A DNA stretch of 24,589 nt from Candidatus Bruticola papionis. GTDB taxonomy: Bacteria; Vulcanimicrobiota; Xenobia; Xenobiales; Xenobiaceae. The position numbers and the translations under genes were made by a program. The notes below the pieces were generated by a model. That model ran no database searches, was not told where the DNA came from, and saw only the letters and a list, made by a program, of their open reading frames with translations. The stretch lies in contig DHKB01000067.1 in NCBI GenBank assembly GCA_002407045.1, forward strand, positions 1 to 24,589. The letters run 5' to 3'. Positions 8,062-14,741 of the stretch are shown here, one piece after another (the first letter of the stretch is position 1; the number at the start of each line of letters is the position of its first letter).

Positions 8062-8511
8062 CTATCGCTTGTATCGACTACTTCGGTTACATATTTTACT
8101 TTCAACCGCATAAGTATCCAAGCCTAATTTAAAGCGCAACAGACTAAAAGCTTTTTCACTATGTTTGGAAGTTAGGGCAGGCTTAGTCAAAATTTGGACT
8201 CGTGTTTGCAATATATTGTTTTGAGAATGTGTAGTCATTTTTACGCAACTTTCTTTAACTTGGCTTTTTCCAAGGAATGCTACGAAATATCCGTTCCCCC
8301 AATGTCAATTTGCCGATTGTTTACACTTGAAAAAAGTTAGCCGATATTGACATCTTCACCATGACTAACGCTGGGGGCTTTACGACATTCGTGTTAAGTT
8401 GGAAATGGTGGTAACAGCTGCAGTCTGTTCGACGCGAAATGTATAATCAGTCGAAGTGGCAAAATTGCTTTCGTTAAGTTTGAAAGTTAAAATAGTTGTG
8501 GGACCAGCTTT
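8062..8511 (-). pseudogene. decayed reverse-strand coding remnants, possibly flagellin
   Basis: Reading the reverse strand gives protein-like stretches broken by stops and frame changes. They are about 43 residues ending at 8380 (ILTFKLNESNF, TDYTFRVEQ), a shifted stretch at 8280-8387 (SHGEDVNIG, stop, NNRQIDIGGTDIS, stop), and a 58-residue frame at 8062-8238. The last contains HSQNNIL and ends its similarity with AFSLLR, which recalls flagellin C-termini (YSKNNIL ... VLSLLR). The second recalls the start of the flagellin C-terminal D1 region. Spacing is shorter than in real flagellins, so a deletion would be needed. The identification is tentative; the impression of a decayed gene is stronger than the family name. 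Confidence 0.35.
8296..8377. repeat. nested inverted repeat
   Basis: CCCCCA (8296-8301) pairs with TGGGGG (8372-8377), and directly inside it ATGTCAAT (8302-8309) pairs with ATTGACAT (8346-8353). The right arm carries an 18-base insertion between the two stems. GCCGAT also occurs twice inside in direct orientation. It lies in the decayed region. It may be a residual structure or coincidence; no target-site duplication is evident. Confidence 0.45.
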
Positions 8512-8555
8512 TTAATTTCGCTTGTCCAGGCGCTCCATGACAGTATGTTTAAGTT

Positions 8556-9665
8556 TTGATAGTTAGGGTATTATCTAAATTGCGTTGTATAGAAAGTTTT
8601 AAAGTTTCGCGTGACGGTAAACGAGTTGGTGAAGTTATAGAAAATGGCGGTATTGTGGCTTGTGCTGTCCCCTCTGGATGTTTGCTTTTGTGTAGAGCCG
8701 ATTGCCGTGAAGCAGTGCAAAAGATTGAAAATTGGCATAACTTAAAAGATAAGCTTTGCTTCTGCGTTCCCGAATTGAAAGAAGCGTGGCAAATTTGGAA
8801 AGAAACTGCTAGCAAAAACGAGATTAACGATTTTTTGTCCTATTTGCATTTGGAGCATGTCATTATTGTTTCAACAGTTGCTGACACATTTGCATATCAT
8901 TTGGGTAATTACGGAGACAAGGCAGCCGTATGGATAGGGCAGAAGGGGACGATCAACAGTGTTTTACGTTCGTTGCGCCGTTGCCTTGCAGGGCGTTTTA
9001 TAAATTTAGATGACGAGACAAATGGAAACAACTTTGAAGAAGCTTTAGCTGGTTGCGATCTTTTTATAGGCAATAGTAACCAAAGTTATTATCAGGAAAA
9101 GCTGATTATTGATTTGTCTTCTTACGATTGGCGTATTATTCAGCGTGGCATTTACTCTTTAGCTGAACTAAAAAGCTATACCAAAAGAAATTGGCTGTTA
9201 TCTGGAGACTCGTTGCGAAGCAATAAATTTAATAGATTGTCTCTTACCAATGTGGTGCTTTGTGTCGGCGACGAGGAGAAAATCTCCAGACGCTTTTGCC
9301 ACTTTTATGAAGATGTGCGCAATTCCAAAGAAGCGGTGTTCTTTGTTAATTCTGAATCTGTACATAAAGCTTTACATGAATTTAATGTTGCACTTGACCC
9401 CAGTGATTCTATAAGCGAAGTTTACCCACTCTTTGATGCTTCTCTTGTCAAAAGCAAAGAATATCTTCAAAAGCGAAGCCGCGAATTACTCGAAAAATTA
9501 AATTATTTCCGCTGTAACGACGAAACCAACACGATTTATATAGAAGCTGTAGACGAAGAAATCGGTGGAGATTTTTTAGAAAAAGTGAAAAAAATAGCTG
9601 GTCAGGTAATGTATCTGGACGGTTCTGGGCGCTGGGAAAGCGATTCTGCCCTTTCCTGTGTCTAG
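8556..9665 (+). CDS. divergent Sua5/YrdC-like protein, probably altered activity
   Basis: A 369-residue protein aligned by eye to Sua5-type threonylcarbamoyl-AMP synthases, which make the precursor of t6A in tRNA. The order of features matches: GGIVA (31-35), AVQKI (53-57), then CDLFIGNSN, EKLIIDL (181-187, where Sua5 has STVVDL) and IIQRGIYSLAEL (194-205), followed by a Sua5-like C-terminal domain with RELLEKLNYFR and a late helix EKVKKIAG. The nucleotide-site residues are lost: PTETVYGL is replaced by VPSGCLLLC, KGRP by HNLKDK, and the SxN motif is not evident. It is therefore likely a paralogue with another role or an inactive enzyme. The start at TTG 8556 lacks a Shine-Dalgarno. It stands alone. 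Confidence 0.6.
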   Translation: MIVRVLSKLRCIESFKVSRDGKRVGEVIENGGIVACAVPSGCLLLCRADCREAVQKIENWHNLKDKLCFCVPELKEAWQIWKETASKNEINDFLSYLHLEHVIIVSTVADTFAYHLGNYGDKAAVWIGQKGTINSVLRSLRRCLAGRFINLDDETNGNNFEEALAGCDLFIGNSNQSYYQEKLIIDLSSYDWRIIQRGIYSLAELKSYTKRNWLLSGDSLRSNKFNRLSLTNVVLCVGDEEKISRRFCHFYEDVRNSKEAVFFVNSESVHKALHEFNVALDPSDSISEVYPLFDASLVKSKEYLQKRSRELLEKLNYFRCNDETNTIYIEAVDEEIGGDFLEKVKKIAGQVMYLDGSGRWESDSALSCV

Positions 9666-9916
9666 ATAAAATGCCTAAAAAAAAGTTATTATTCTGCAGG
9701 AAGAAACTCCGTTGGTAATGAAAGCATGACTCGGTTTTTAGATTGGGCCGTGATGCCTCCGGATTTTTGGTACGGTGGATCAGGCCTTTAAACAGGCGGG
9801 CTCTTGACAAGCCCTTGAGGAGGAGGGTCGGCGTACCATAGCGCTGGACTCCTCGAAAATTCTTTGCTATTGCATAGAAATGTCAATGTGCACTGTACTT
9901 TTTGGAGCATTTGATA
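9666..9916 (+). promoter_or_regulatory. structured leader of ygeY
   Basis: About 250 bases without a gene. A hairpin GGGCT (9798-9802)/AGCCC (9810-9814) is followed by GAGGAG (9817-9822) pairing with CTCCTC (9849-9854) around a 26-base interior. The 12-mer TGAGGAGGAGGG at 9816-9827 is identical to one in the NlpC/P60 leader (91-102). GGAG at 9904-9907 is the ribosome site for ygeY. There is no T-run after the stems, so this is not an obvious terminator. A regulatory leader is inferred. Confidence 0.4.
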
Positions 9917-11122
9917 ATGAGTAAATGTGAAAACAGCGTAGCCGCTATCCAGGCTGAAGTCGCTAAACATCGTGACGATATCGTTAAGTTTTTGCGCGAA
10001 ATTTGCGCTATCCCTTCTATGAACTCCCAGATTAAAGATGTGGGCGAGCGCATTAAAGCTGAAATGGATAAACTCGGCTTTGATAAAACTTGGTTCGACA
10101 GCATGGGCAATATCGTTGGCGAAATTGGCAACGGCCCTCGCACTATCGTTTTTGACAGCCACATCGACACCGTCGGTATCGGTGACCCCGCTGAATGGAA
10201 ATGGGATCCTTTCGAGGGTAAAATCGAAGATGGTATCCTTTACGCTCGCGGCGCTTGCGACGAAAAGGGCAGCACTCCTGGTATGGTATACGGTTTGGCT
10301 ATTGCCAAGCGCTTAGGTTTGCTCGAAGGCTGGAAAGCTTACTACTTCGGCAACATGGAAGAGTGGTGCGATGGTATTGCTCCTAACGCTTTAGTCGAGC
10401 ACGAAGGTGTAAAACCCGACTTCGTCGTTATTGGCGAGCCCACCAAAATGCAAGTCTATCGTGGTCACAAAGGCCGTGTAGAAATTGAGATCATCTCTAA
10501 GGGTCGCAGCGCTCACGCCGCTTCCAACCAATTAGGTGACAATGCTGTCTACAAGGTACTTCCTGTAATCGAAGGCATCTCTAAGCTCGAGCCCGAGTTA
10601 GGTGACGATCCCTTCCTCGGTCACGGTAAAATTACCGTATCCGATGTTAAGGTAGAAACCCCCTCTATCAACGCTGTACCCGATGAGTGCCGCGTTTATG
10701 TTGACCGCCGCATGACCTTTGGTGAGACCGCTGAAGGCGCTTTGGAGCAAGTTCGCAAGCTCGTCCCCGAGCAGTATAAGAACGACATCACCGTAGAGAT
10801 GATGAAGTACTCCGAGCCCTCTTATACCGGCTTCGTCTTCCCCGTAGACAAGTACTTCCCCGCTTGGGCTTTGGATGAAAAGCATCCTTTGGTACAAGCT
10901 GGCTTGGAAGCTCGCAGAGAGATCGGCTTAGAGGATCTTCCCGCTAGCAAGTGGGCTTTCTCTACCAACGGTATTTACTGGATGGGTAAGGCCAACATTC
11001 CTTCCATCGGCTTCGGCCCTGGCGATGAAGTCACTGCCCACACCGTACGTGACAGCGTGCCTATCGACGACGTAGTCAAAGCCGCCGAATTCTATGCTAT
11101 TCTTCCTAGCTTGATTCCCTAG
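9917..11122 (+). CDS. ygeY: YgeY-family M20 metallohydrolase
   Basis: An M20-family dinuclear zinc amidohydrolase of the YgeY type, a group often found with selenium-dependent purine or amino-acid catabolism genes. The ATG at 9917 (401 residues) is preceded by GGAG; the frame is open five codons upstream but that start is less likely. Metal ligands are visible: H82 in FDSHIDTV, D115 in ACDEKG, E148/E149 in MEEWCDG, and a C-terminal histidine in DEVTAHT. The dimerisation domain carries GHKGRVEIEI and GRSAHAA. The substrate is not settled for this family; a peptide or N-acyl or carbamoyl amino acid is likely. Codons end in C far more often than in neighbouring genes, as in strongly expressed genes. 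gdhA follows after 283 bases with its own leader. Confidence 0.9.
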   Translation: MSKCENSVAAIQAEVAKHRDDIVKFLREICAIPSMNSQIKDVGERIKAEMDKLGFDKTWFDSMGNIVGEIGNGPRTIVFDSHIDTVGIGDPAEWKWDPFEGKIEDGILYARGACDEKGSTPGMVYGLAIAKRLGLLEGWKAYYFGNMEEWCDGIAPNALVEHEGVKPDFVVIGEPTKMQVYRGHKGRVEIEIISKGRSAHAASNQLGDNAVYKVLPVIEGISKLEPELGDDPFLGHGKITVSDVKVETPSINAVPDECRVYVDRRMTFGETAEGALEQVRKLVPEQYKNDITVEMMKYSEPSYTGFVFPVDKYFPAWALDEKHPLVQAGLEARREIGLEDLPASKWAFSTNGIYWMGKANIPSIGFGPGDEVTAHTVRDSVPIDDVVKAAEFYAILPSLIP

Positions 11123-11405
11123 TTCGTCTTCTTTACTATCCGTCCAGTTCTGGGAAGCTTTGTAATCAGTAAATGCGCTTTAGAGGAGTTTGCCGCTTCT
11201 ATCTGAGGGTGTGTTTATGTCGGTTCAAGTGTCCGGGATTGGCGGCTGTTCGGTGAAGCTGCCGCTCGGCTGAGCATCTTTGTTAGCTGGATAATCTTTC
11301 TACAGAGATTTTAGGCCGGGCGGTTTCTGTCATAGTTGGCAGTTTAGCTGCATCTCAAATAAAAAATCACGTCTGAAAATCGAAAATACTCGGAGGCTTT
11401 ACCTA
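11123..11405 (+). promoter_or_regulatory. structured leader of gdhA
   Basis: A 283-base gap with no gene. GGCGGCT (11241-11247) pairs with AGCTGCC (11257-11263) around a nine-base loop, with one G-U. The stretch after it (CTGAGC, then TTAGCTG, TCTTT, TTTTAGG and GGTTT) follows the same order as in the NlpC/P60 leader. GGAGG just before the ATG at 11406 is the ribosome site. No terminator for ygeY is visible. Confidence 0.35.
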
Positions 11406-12686
11406 ATGTCCCAGACACCGTTCCAGATGGCTCAGGCCCAGTTCGACCACGTAGCCGACTTGTTAGATTTGCCGCAGGATGCTCGCGAATTGTTGCGCAA
11501 CCCTATGCGTGAATATCATTTCTCCATTCCTGTGCGTATGGATGATGGTTCTACTCGTATTTTCCGCGGTTTCCGCATTGTACACAATGATGCACGCGGT
11601 CCTGGTAAGGGCGGTATCCGCTTCCATCCCGAAGAGACTGTTGATACTGTGCGTGCTCTTTCCACTTGGATGACTTGGAAATGTGCCGTCGCCAACTTGC
11701 CTTTGGGCGGAGCTAAAGGTGGCGTCATTTGTGACCCTCGCGAATTGAGCGAGCGTGAGCAAGAGGGGGTTTGCCGCGGTTGGGTACGTGCTATCGCCGG
11801 TACGATTGGCAATGTTAAAGACGTTCCCGCTCCCGATGTAATGACCAACGGTCAGCATATGGTTTGGATGCTTGATGAACTCGAGCACATTCGTGGCGCT
11901 CATGAACCCGGTTTTATCACTGGTAAGCCCGTAGGTATGGGTGGATCTAAGGGCAGAACTGAAGCTACTGGTTATGGTGTAGTTTTCACTTTGCGTGAAG
12001 CTCTCAAATTCTACGGTCACAAGATTGAAGAAGTAAAGGTAGCTGTACAGGGCTTTGGTAATGTTGCTCAGTACACAGTCGAGTTGCTCAACAAGTTGGG
12101 CGCCAAGGTTGCTGGTGTGTCTTGCTGGGATAAGGCTGACCGTTGCGCTTATACTTACGTAAAAGAGTCTGGAGTTCTTTTCAGCGAACTTATCGCCGCT
12201 ACCGACAAATACGGCAGCATTGATAAAGAGAAAGCTGCTAAGCTCGGCTACGAGCGCTTAGCTGGTGACGAGTGGATGAAGCTTCCCGTAGAAGTCCTGA
12301 TTCCCGCCGCTTTGGATCGTTCTATCACTGAAGACAATTGTGACCAAGTATCTTCTACCGTCAAGATGATTGTAGAAGGTGCCAATGGCCCCACAACCCC
12401 TGCTGCTGAAAAAGCTTTAATTGAGCGTGGCGTGATCCTCGTGCCCGACTTCTTAGCTAACGCTGGTGGTGTGAGTTGCTCCTACTTTGAGCAAGTTCAG
12501 TGCAATATGAACTACTACTGGGAGCGCGAAGAAGTTCTTGACAAGCTTGAAAAATTGATGGTAACCGCTGCTTTGGCCGTTTTCAATTTAGCCAAAGAGC
12601 GCAACGTCTCTCTCCGCGATGCCGCTTACATGATCGCTATCGATCGCGTTGTGAAAGCTTGCCGCATTCGCGGTTGGATCCGCTAA
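11406..12686 (+). CDS. gdhA: glutamate dehydrogenase
   Basis: Oxidative deamination of glutamate to 2-oxoglutarate and ammonia, or the reverse, linking amino-acid catabolism to nitrogen and carbon metabolism. The 426-residue length fits the hexameric small Glu/Leu/Phe/Val dehydrogenases. Visible features are the dimerisation domain with GGIRFHP, the substrate and catalytic lysine segment PLGGAKGGV (K104), PAPDVMTN, the nucleotide loop VQGFGNVAQ, EGANGPTTP and FLANAGGVSCSYFE. Cofactor preference cannot be read safely. The start has a strong GGAGG. Codon bias matches that of ygeY just upstream, suggesting both are strongly expressed. A terminator follows. Confidence 0.95.
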   Translation: MSQTPFQMAQAQFDHVADLLDLPQDARELLRNPMREYHFSIPVRMDDGSTRIFRGFRIVHNDARGPGKGGIRFHPEETVDTVRALSTWMTWKCAVANLPLGGAKGGVICDPRELSEREQEGVCRGWVRAIAGTIGNVKDVPAPDVMTNGQHMVWMLDELEHIRGAHEPGFITGKPVGMGGSKGRTEATGYGVVFTLREALKFYGHKIEEVKVAVQGFGNVAQYTVELLNKLGAKVAGVSCWDKADRCAYTYVKESGVLFSELIAATDKYGSIDKEKAAKLGYERLAGDEWMKLPVEVLIPAALDRSITEDNCDQVSSTVKMIVEGANGPTTPAAEKALIERGVILVPDFLANAGGVSCSYFEQVQCNMNYYWEREEVLDKLEKLMVTAALAVFNLAKERNVSLRDAAYMIAIDRVVKACRIRGWIR

Positions 12687-12753
12687 TAGTTCTGTGTTCT
12701 ACTGAGAGCATGACTACGCAATTGTAACGTTGCGAGCTTTGCTCTACTAAGGG

Positions 12754-12800
12754 TAGGTCGGAAGTAATTTTTTGTAGATTGCTTCCGACCTATTTTTTTT
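12754..12800 (+). terminator. intrinsic terminator after gdhA
   Basis: A 14-base stem (12754-12767 with 12779-12792, one wobble) is followed by eight T. It ends the gdhA transcript and faces the convergent SpoVG-like gene. Confidence 0.9.
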
Positions 12801-12802
12801 GC

Positions 12803-13111
12803 TTAACTGGCAAAAACATTCTCGGCGTTGTAAGCCAGCTCTTCCTCTTGCTTTGCCATAATAAGATCGTATTGAGTTAAGATAACATCTTGCAAGTCAA
12901 GTTTATCTTGCTTATCTGTAAAATGGATTACTTCTAACCAACGTCCGTGTTTAGTGCGCTTTGCTGGCATGCTCAGCCAACGATCTCCATTTTTTTCGAA
13001 AATTTTAGCACCTCGAATCATAAGTGGGCCCAGACGGAACATTACAGAGGCTCTGGTGCAATTATCGGTACGAAGAGGAATTATTTGGCGAATTTCTATA
13101 TCAAATTTCAT
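12803..13111 (-). CDS. SpoVG-family protein, copy 1
   Basis: SpoVG proteins are small site-specific DNA- and RNA-binding regulators. This one has 102 residues against the usual 85-100. Family features are a leading beta-strand region, LGPLMIRGAKIFEKNG, then SMPAKRTKHGRW (the AMPSKRTPDGEF segment of SpoVG) and a final helix ending LTQYD. The MPAKR basic motif (48-52) is intact. AGGAG lies upstream of ATG 13111. The next gene upstream on the same strand is a second member of the family, about 100 bases away; they may share a transcript or have separate promoters. Confidence 0.82.
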   Translation of the reverse strand: MKFDIEIRQIIPLRTDNCTRASVMFRLGPLMIRGAKIFEKNGDRWLSMPAKRTKHGRWLEVIHFTDKQDKLDLQDVILTQYDLIMAKQEEELAYNAENVFAS

Positions 13112-13214
13112 AATTTTGCAGCTCCTTTTTATACAATGTTTCTAACGTATAGACTGCTTTATTAGCAAAAGGCCAAGTCGAATTTGTCTTAGGCTTTAGC
13201 ACCTTAAACAACGT

Positions 13215-13472
13215 TTAACCGTAAGTTTTTTGGTATTTATCGATAATGGCTTTCTCAACTAAAATCTTCATCTCTTTATCTAAGAAGTAGGCAAAGTCAC
13301 CCCACTCTCCAGAGTCAGATATTCTGCCTGGCATGCCGAGCCAGCGCTGACCGTTTTTTTCAAAAATTTTAGCTCCTCTAACTACTACCGGCCCAAATTG
13401 AAAAACAACTCCGGCTAAAGCAAAGCCGCTGTCATATTTAGTAATACTCTTTATGGCAAAATCTTCTAACAT
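13215..13472 (-). CDS. SpoVG-family protein, copy 2
   Basis: An 85-residue paralogue of the neighbouring gene: RGAKIFEKNG and the following RWL are shared. The basic segment differs (MPGRISDSGEW instead of MPAKRTKHGRW), so nucleic-acid contacts may not be the same, and the tail is shorter. I chose ATG 13472 because AGGGGG lies six bases upstream; the frame is open to 13502. The two genes lie in tandem between gdhA and a flavin oxidoreductase, which points to a local duplication followed by divergence. Confidence 0.8.
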   Translation of the reverse strand: MLEDFAIKSITKYDSGFALAGVVFQFGPVVVRGAKIFEKNGQRWLGMPGRISDSGEWGDFAYFLDKEMKILVEKAIIDKYQKTYG

Positions 13473-13710
13473 AATTATCCCCCTACAAATATTGGTATAC
13501 ACGTAGCCACAAGCGATAAAATTTTTACTCCTGGTTACGCTTTAACTATACGGTAAGATTTTTAACCGCAAATTGCTTGAAAATAACGGGAAGTTTACCG
13601 ATATATAGATATATTGTAAACACAAATTTTGACGGCTTTTCCTAGAAATAACATATTTAGTAAGCGGCCAATTTGCTTTTAAGCTGGCTTTGATTTAGCA
13701 TAGCTTAGCT

Positions 13711-14679
13711 ATGTCAAAAATACGTTTTGGAATTGAATTACCTAATACTATGCCTTGGCCGGAGTTGCGTGCGGCGGCGTTGGCTATGGACAAACAGCGT
13801 TGGCGCGGCTTATGGACTTATGACCACTTAATGCCTTGTACGGCTGAAGAATTGCCTTTAATTGTAAATTCTGTGCAAGAATGTGAAGAAGGGCCTATAT
13901 TTGAGGGCTGGAGTTTATTGGCAGCTTTAGCCTCTATAACTGAGAGAGTACGCTTAGGCACTATGGTAACTTCGGCAACGATGCGCCATCCGGCTTTACT
14001 GTGTAAAATTGCTATTACTGTTGACCATATTTCTTCTGGAAGAGTAAATCTGGGCCTAGGCACTGGCTGGCATGAACACGAACACCAAGCTTTTGGCATT
14101 CGCTTAGGAGGCTTGAAGACGCGTTGTGATCGCTTTGAAGAGAGTGCCGCTTTAATAAATCGCCTTTTAAATGGCCCTTACCCTGTCACTTGGGAAGGAA
14201 AATTCTTTCATTTAGAAGAGGCACCTTTTGCTCCAGCGCCAATCCAAAAGCCTCTCCCTTTACTTTTAGCTGGTGGTGGCGAAAAGAGAATTCTACCTAC
14301 TGTCGCTAAATACGGAAATGGTTGCAATTTGTACGTAAATATGTTCTCTTCTTTGGAAGAAGCTAAGCATAAACTTGAAGTTTTACAGCGGCTTTGTGAA
14401 GAAAATGGGCGCGATTTCGCTCAAATACGCAAAACCGTCACTATGTATGCTGATATTATCGACGATGAACAAGAGGCTCACCGCTTCAGACGCTTTATGG
14501 GTCAACATCTATATGACGAAGAAGCTGATACCTTGCCTTTTGGCTCACCGCAAAGAATAATAGATTCTATAGAGCCTTTAGTAAATTTAGGTATTGATGA
14601 AGTTATTTTTAATGGCCCTTATCCCAGTCCAGAGCGTTTGGCACGTTTAGATAGTGAAGTACTGAGTGCTTTCGATTAA
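13711..14679 (+). CDS. LLM-class (luciferase-like) flavin-dependent oxidoreductase
   Basis: A 322-residue TIM-barrel oxidoreductase of the luciferase-like monooxygenase/F420 reductase superfamily. Visible features are RFGIELPN at the N-terminus, GLWTYDHL, the strand ERVRLGTMVTS followed by RHPALLCKIAITVDHIS, GRVNLGLGTGWHEHEHQAFG and PLLLAGGGEKR, and a C-terminal GIDEVIFNGPYP. Whether it uses FMN or F420, and which substrate, cannot be read. No F420 biosynthesis gene is present here. The ATG has no clear Shine-Dalgarno, but no better in-frame start exists. It is a single gene closed by a terminator shared with the convergent ATP-grasp gene. Confidence 0.88.
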   Translation: MSKIRFGIELPNTMPWPELRAAALAMDKQRWRGLWTYDHLMPCTAEELPLIVNSVQECEEGPIFEGWSLLAALASITERVRLGTMVTSATMRHPALLCKIAITVDHISSGRVNLGLGTGWHEHEHQAFGIRLGGLKTRCDRFEESAALINRLLNGPYPVTWEGKFFHLEEAPFAPAPIQKPLPLLLAGGGEKRILPTVAKYGNGCNLYVNMFSSLEEAKHKLEVLQRLCEENGRDFAQIRKTVTMYADIIDDEQEAHRFRRFMGQHLYDEEADTLPFGSPQRIIDSIEPLVNLGIDEVIFNGPYPSPERLARLDSEVLSAFD

Positions 14680-14685
14680 ACACAA

Positions 14686-14730
14686 AAAAGCTCGCCTTCA
14701 GAAAACTTGGATTTCTGAAAGCGAGCTTTT
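14686..14730. terminator. bidirectional intrinsic terminator
   Basis: A stem of about 19 bases (14686-14704 with 14712-14730, one mismatch) with an A run on the left and a T run on the right, between the flavin oxidoreductase and the convergent ATP-grasp ligase. Confidence 0.88.
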
Positions 14731-14741
14731 GATTAGCAAAA

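Larger units (their letters stand above)
7654..8555. other. 900-base region without an intact gene
   Basis: Between the broken methyltransferase and the Sua5-like gene no convincing intact gene is present. The left part (7654-8060) is AT-rich and I see nothing in it; a forward 79-codon frame at 7874-8113 has no ribosome site or family. The right part (8062-8511) holds reverse-strand peptide fragments in shifting frames and an inverted repeat (8296-8377), described separately. Confidence 0.5.

Noticed and set aside
7874..8113. Forward 79-codon frame in the gene-poor region
   Set aside because: No ribosome site or family, and it lies partly opposite decayed reverse-strand coding sequence.
8296..8377. 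Insertion-sequence ends
   Set aside because: The inverted repeat is short, encloses no transposase and has no flanking direct repeats.
9816..9855. T-box-like GGGTCGGCGTACC before ygeY
   Set aside because: It does not match the T-box core AGGGTGGTACCGCG, and there is no specifier stem or terminator arrangement.
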